Assembly: GCF_039524395.1 (NCBI RefSeq)
Contig: NZ_BAAAGO010000015.1
DNA length: 64,000 nucleotides
From: Micropruina glycogenica
GTDB lineage: Bacteria; Actinomycetota; Actinomycetes; Propionibacteriales; Propionibacteriaceae
Direction: 5' to 3' (one strand)
A model generated the notes under the pieces. The model made no database searches and had not been told where the DNA came from. It saw only the letters and a list, made by a program, of their open reading frames with translations. Below are positions 61,687-64,000 of the stretch, one piece after another; position 1 is the stretch's first letter; each line of letters begins with the position of its first letter. The translations under genes were made by a program, and so were the position numbers.

Positions 61687-62310
61687 TCAGCCCTCGAACA
61701 GTTCAGGATCGCCAGACCCGCGCCGAATGATCTCGACCTCGTCGCCGGTCAGGTCGATCACCGTGGTCGGTTCGGTGCCGCAATCGCCCGAGTCGAGCAC
61801 CGCGTCGAGGGCGTGCCCGATCTCGTCGTTGACCGTCCAGCCGTCCGACATCGGCTCGTCATGCCCGGGCAGCAGCAGGGTGCTCGACATCAACGGTTCG
61901 CCCAGCTCGTTCAGCAGCGCCAGCGCGGTGACGTGATCGGGAATGCGCACCCCCACGGTGCGCCGCTTGGGTTGCAGCATCACCCGGGGCGCCTCGCGGG
62001 TGGCCTGCAGAATGAACGTGGAGCCGCCCGGCGTGGCCGCCTTGATGGCCCGAAACACGTCGTTGCCCATCTGCACGTAATGCCCCAGTTGGGCGAAGTC
62101 GCTGCACACCAGGGTGAAGTTGTGCCGGGCGTCCAACTGGCGCAGGGCGCGAATGCGGTCGAGGCCCGCCCGGTTGCCCAGCATGCAGCCCAACGCATAA
62201 CCCGAGTCGGTGGGGTAGGCGATCAACCCGCCGTCACGCAGAATCGTCGCCACCTGCCCCAGCGCGCGCGCTTGGGGGTTGTCGGGGTGCACGTCGAAGT
62301 ACCGGGCCAT
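61687..62310 (-). CDS. Sua5/YciO/YrdC-family protein
   Basis: 207 residues. TILRDGGLIAYPTDSGYALG is the nucleotide-binding entry of the family; IRALRQLDARHNFTLVCSDF and VGVRIPDHVTALALLNELGEPLMSSTLL follow. The pattern (KxR-type residues weaker than in TsaC) is nearer YciO than the threonylcarbamoyl-AMP synthase TsaC. It is an RNA- or nucleotide-binding enzyme of uncertain reaction. ATG at 62310 preferred over one codon upstream. Confidence 0.85.
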   Translation of the reverse strand: MARYFDVHPDNPQARALGQVATILRDGGLIAYPTDSGYALGCMLGNRAGLDRIRALRQLDARHNFTLVCSDFAQLGHYVQMGNDVFRAIKAATPGGSTFILQATREAPRVMLQPKRRTVGVRIPDHVTALALLNELGEPLMSSTLLLPGHDEPMSDGWTVNDEIGHALDAVLDSGDCGTEPTTVIDLTGDEVEIIRRGSGDPELFEG

Positions 62311-62375
62311 CACAACACACGCTTTCTGGTCGAGACCGGCAACCCTGGGGCCGCACGAGCCGCAAGAATGCGGCC

Positions 62376-63512
62376 ATGACGATCTTCTCGCTCACCGAGG
62401 CGGAATTGCGGCAACGACGCAGCCTGAAGTGGCGCACGTACGACTCCGACGTGCTGCCGCTGTGGGTGGCCGAGATGGACGCCGCGGTGCAGCCGGCCGT
62501 GCGCGCCGAACTCGACGCCGCGCTCGACCGTGGCGACACCGGCTACCCGTGGGGCACCGAGTACGCCGACGCGTACCGAGCCTCGGCGGCGACGCGGTGG
62601 GGTCTCGAGCTCGACCCGACGCAGGTGCGTCGGGGCGGTGACGTGATGAACGAAGTGCTGTGCGTGCTCGAGACCGTGACCAACCCCGGCGACGGCATCG
62701 TGATCACCGCCCCGGTCTACCCGCCGTTCTGGCAGGTCACCAGCGGCTACCGGCGGCACACGGTTGCGGTCGACCTGACCCCCGAGGGCCGGCTCGACCT
62801 GGCCGCCCTCGAACGGGCCTTCGCGGCCGACGACGTGACGGCCTTTCTGCTCTGCTCGCCGCACAACCCCACCGGCACCGTGCACACCGCCGACGAACTG
62901 GCCGCGGTCGCCGCGCTGTGTTCGGCCCACGGGGTGCGGCTGGTGGTCGACGAGATCCACGCGTGGCTGGTCGATCCGGGCACCACGTTCGTGCCCGTGC
63001 TGAGCCTGCCCGAGGCCCGTGATGCCGTGGTGGCGATCTCGGCCGGCAAGGCATGGAACCTGGCCGCGTTCAAGGCTGGTCTCTACGTCGGCGGCGAAGG
63101 TGCGTTGAACCTGCTCGACCACCTGCCGCCGCTCGCCACCCAGAGCACCGGGCACCTGGGTGCGCTCGCCCACGCCGCGGCCCTGCGGCACGAGCAAGCC
63201 TGGGTCGACCAGATGTGCGTCGAGGTGGCCGCCAACAAGCAACTGCTCAGCGATCTGCTGCACGCGCTGCTGCCGTCGGCGGAGTACCGTCCCGGGCCCG
63301 GCACGTACCTGGCCTTCGTCGACTGCACCGCCCTGGGGCTGGCGAACCCGGCGCGGCACTTCGAGCAGGTCGGCAAGGTGGCGTTCTCGCCCGGTCGGGC
63401 CTTCTCACCAGCGCACGATCAATGGGTGCGCATCAACCTGGCCACGTCGCCGGCGATCATCACCCAAGCCGTCGAGCGCATGGCCGCATCGCTTCGTCAG
63501 CCGAACAACTGA
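62376..63512 (+). CDS. MalY/PatB-family PLP aminotransferase / C-S lyase
   Basis: 378 residues, fold-type I PLP enzyme. RSLKWRTYDSDVLPLWVAEMD is the MalY/PatB N-terminus; LLCSPHNPTGTVHT holds the cofactor Asn; VVDEIHAWLVDPG the Asp; AISAGKAWNLAAFKAGL the Schiff-base Lys; WVRINLATSP the carboxylate-binding Arg. Such enzymes split cystathionine or other C-S bonds. AAGAAT at 62364-62369 lies 6 nt before the ATG. The end overlaps the convergent TadE-like gene by 16 bp. Confidence 0.9.
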   Translation: MTIFSLTEAELRQRRSLKWRTYDSDVLPLWVAEMDAAVQPAVRAELDAALDRGDTGYPWGTEYADAYRASAATRWGLELDPTQVRRGGDVMNEVLCVLETVTNPGDGIVITAPVYPPFWQVTSGYRRHTVAVDLTPEGRLDLAALERAFAADDVTAFLLCSPHNPTGTVHTADELAAVAALCSAHGVRLVVDEIHAWLVDPGTTFVPVLSLPEARDAVVAISAGKAWNLAAFKAGLYVGGEGALNLLDHLPPLATQSTGHLGALAHAAALRHEQAWVDQMCVEVAANKQLLSDLLHALLPSAEYRPGPGTYLAFVDCTALGLANPARHFEQVGKVAFSPGRAFSPAHDQWVRINLATSPAIITQAVERMAASLRQPNN

Positions 63513-63901
63513 GCCGTGGCGCTGCCGTGCCCCTGCACGGTGCGAATGCCGATCAGGCTCAGAAAGACGGTGTCGACCTCGACCGCGGTAGTGACCTGCA
63601 CGCTGCCGTCCGAGGCCAGCGACGCCGTGCCGCGCATACCGGTCTCGTCGGCGATCACCCGCTTGGCGGCGGCGACCGCTGCACCACCATCGGGACGCCG
63701 TCCGGCCTGACGTTGCGCAGCGGTGGTGTCGACGGCGGCCCGGGCCGCCGCCGCGGCGGCGAGTTCGGCGCGGCGGTCGGCCGCGCTCTTGCGCCCACCG
63801 TCGACCACCAGGCCGGTGACGAGCAGCAGGGCGACCACCACCACGACCAGAAACGACGACAACGCCTGGCCGCGTTCGCTGCGGGTGGTGCCGGGGTGCA
63901 T
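63497..63901 (-). CDS. TadE/Rv3654c-like pilus or secretion protein
   Basis: 134 residues from the ATG at 63901. RSERGQALSSFLVVVVVALLLVTGLVVDGGR is a prepilin-like N-terminus with one membrane helix; then an Ala-rich helix (RRAELAAAAAARAAVDTTAAQ) and a beta-rich tail. This is the layout of the TadE-like proteins found in actinobacterial tight-adherence/helicase-secretion neighbourhoods, so more tad genes are expected to the right. The frame is open to 63973 but that region is not family-like. The last roughly 100 bases of the window show nothing further. Confidence 0.75.
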   Translation of the reverse strand: MHPGTTRSERGQALSSFLVVVVVALLLVTGLVVDGGRKSAADRRAELAAAAAARAAVDTTAAQRQAGRRPDGGAAVAAAKRVIADETGMRGTASLASDGSVQVTTAVEVDTVFLSLIGIRTVQGHGSATAQLFG

Positions 63902-64000
63902 CTGGTCAGTCTGCCTCGGAAGGCGTCGCCGTGGGGCGTTGTCCACAGGCGAATGCGCGCCACGCGCTGACATTCGGGCTTTGCTTCCACGGGCCGGGAT

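Overview
High-GC actinobacterial chromosome. The evidence is an RbpA homologue, separate lnt and ppm1 genes, IdeR/DtxR-type iron boxes, frequent GTG starts, and -10 elements placed so close to start codons that many mRNAs should be leaderless. The housekeeping content fits Propionibacteriales or Micrococcales; I cannot name a genus.

Bases 1 to about 17,505 look like a decayed integrative element inserted at the 3' end of a tRNA-Met(CAT) gene (17505-17578, minus). From the tRNA leftward: a tyrosine integrase whose N-terminus seems to have lost its reading frame; a three-gene SIR2 / middle component / Rad50-like operon of the ABC-3C or Lamassu kind; a small excisionase-like HTH gene; a MobF (TrwC/TraA) relaxase-helicase pseudogene with at least four lesions; an esterase; a Phd/RelE toxin-antitoxin pair; an overlapping HAD phosphatase + three-helix membrane protein pair; a XhoI/PaeR7I-type restriction-modification pair; an AbiEi antitoxin without its toxin; and a truncated IS1182 transposase running off the left edge. 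It is a defence island carried by an element that can probably no longer conjugate.

17.6-21.1 kb holds two unusual genes: an amidase + peptidoglycan-binding + EEP-nuclease fusion, and a secreted M6-like metalloprotease with four C-terminal repeats. 21.3-32.8 kb is an iron region: efeUOB behind an IdeR/DtxR box; an operon coding for an Asp/Gly-rich repeat peptide, a Cupin_4/JmjC oxygenase and an Apd1/sucrase-ferredoxin-like protein; and a FecCD-type siderophore importer with its binding protein, divergently transcribed from a second IdeR/DtxR box. The peptide-oxygenase-ferredoxin unit is the best candidate here for an undescribed system: possibly a ribosomally made, hydroxylated, metal-binding peptide.

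32.8-46.9 kb is mostly core: ketopantoate reductase, 5'-3' exonuclease, Lrp/AsnC regulator, lnt-ppm1-fxsA, rbpA, an MFS permease with a glycerophosphodiesterase, pdxY, map, a MurA fused to an HTH domain, and lpdA. 47-64 kb carries fmdB-fmdA, transporters, a VanX-like dipeptidase, a flavin monooxygenase behind a palindromic operator, a flavin disulfide reductase, a SatD-like/membrane/HD operon, a DHA2 exporter, PPK2, an orphan NarL-type regulator, a Sua5/YciO protein, a MalY/PatB aminotransferase and a TadE-like protein. Intergenic spaces hold several families of inverted repeats, most of them between convergent genes.
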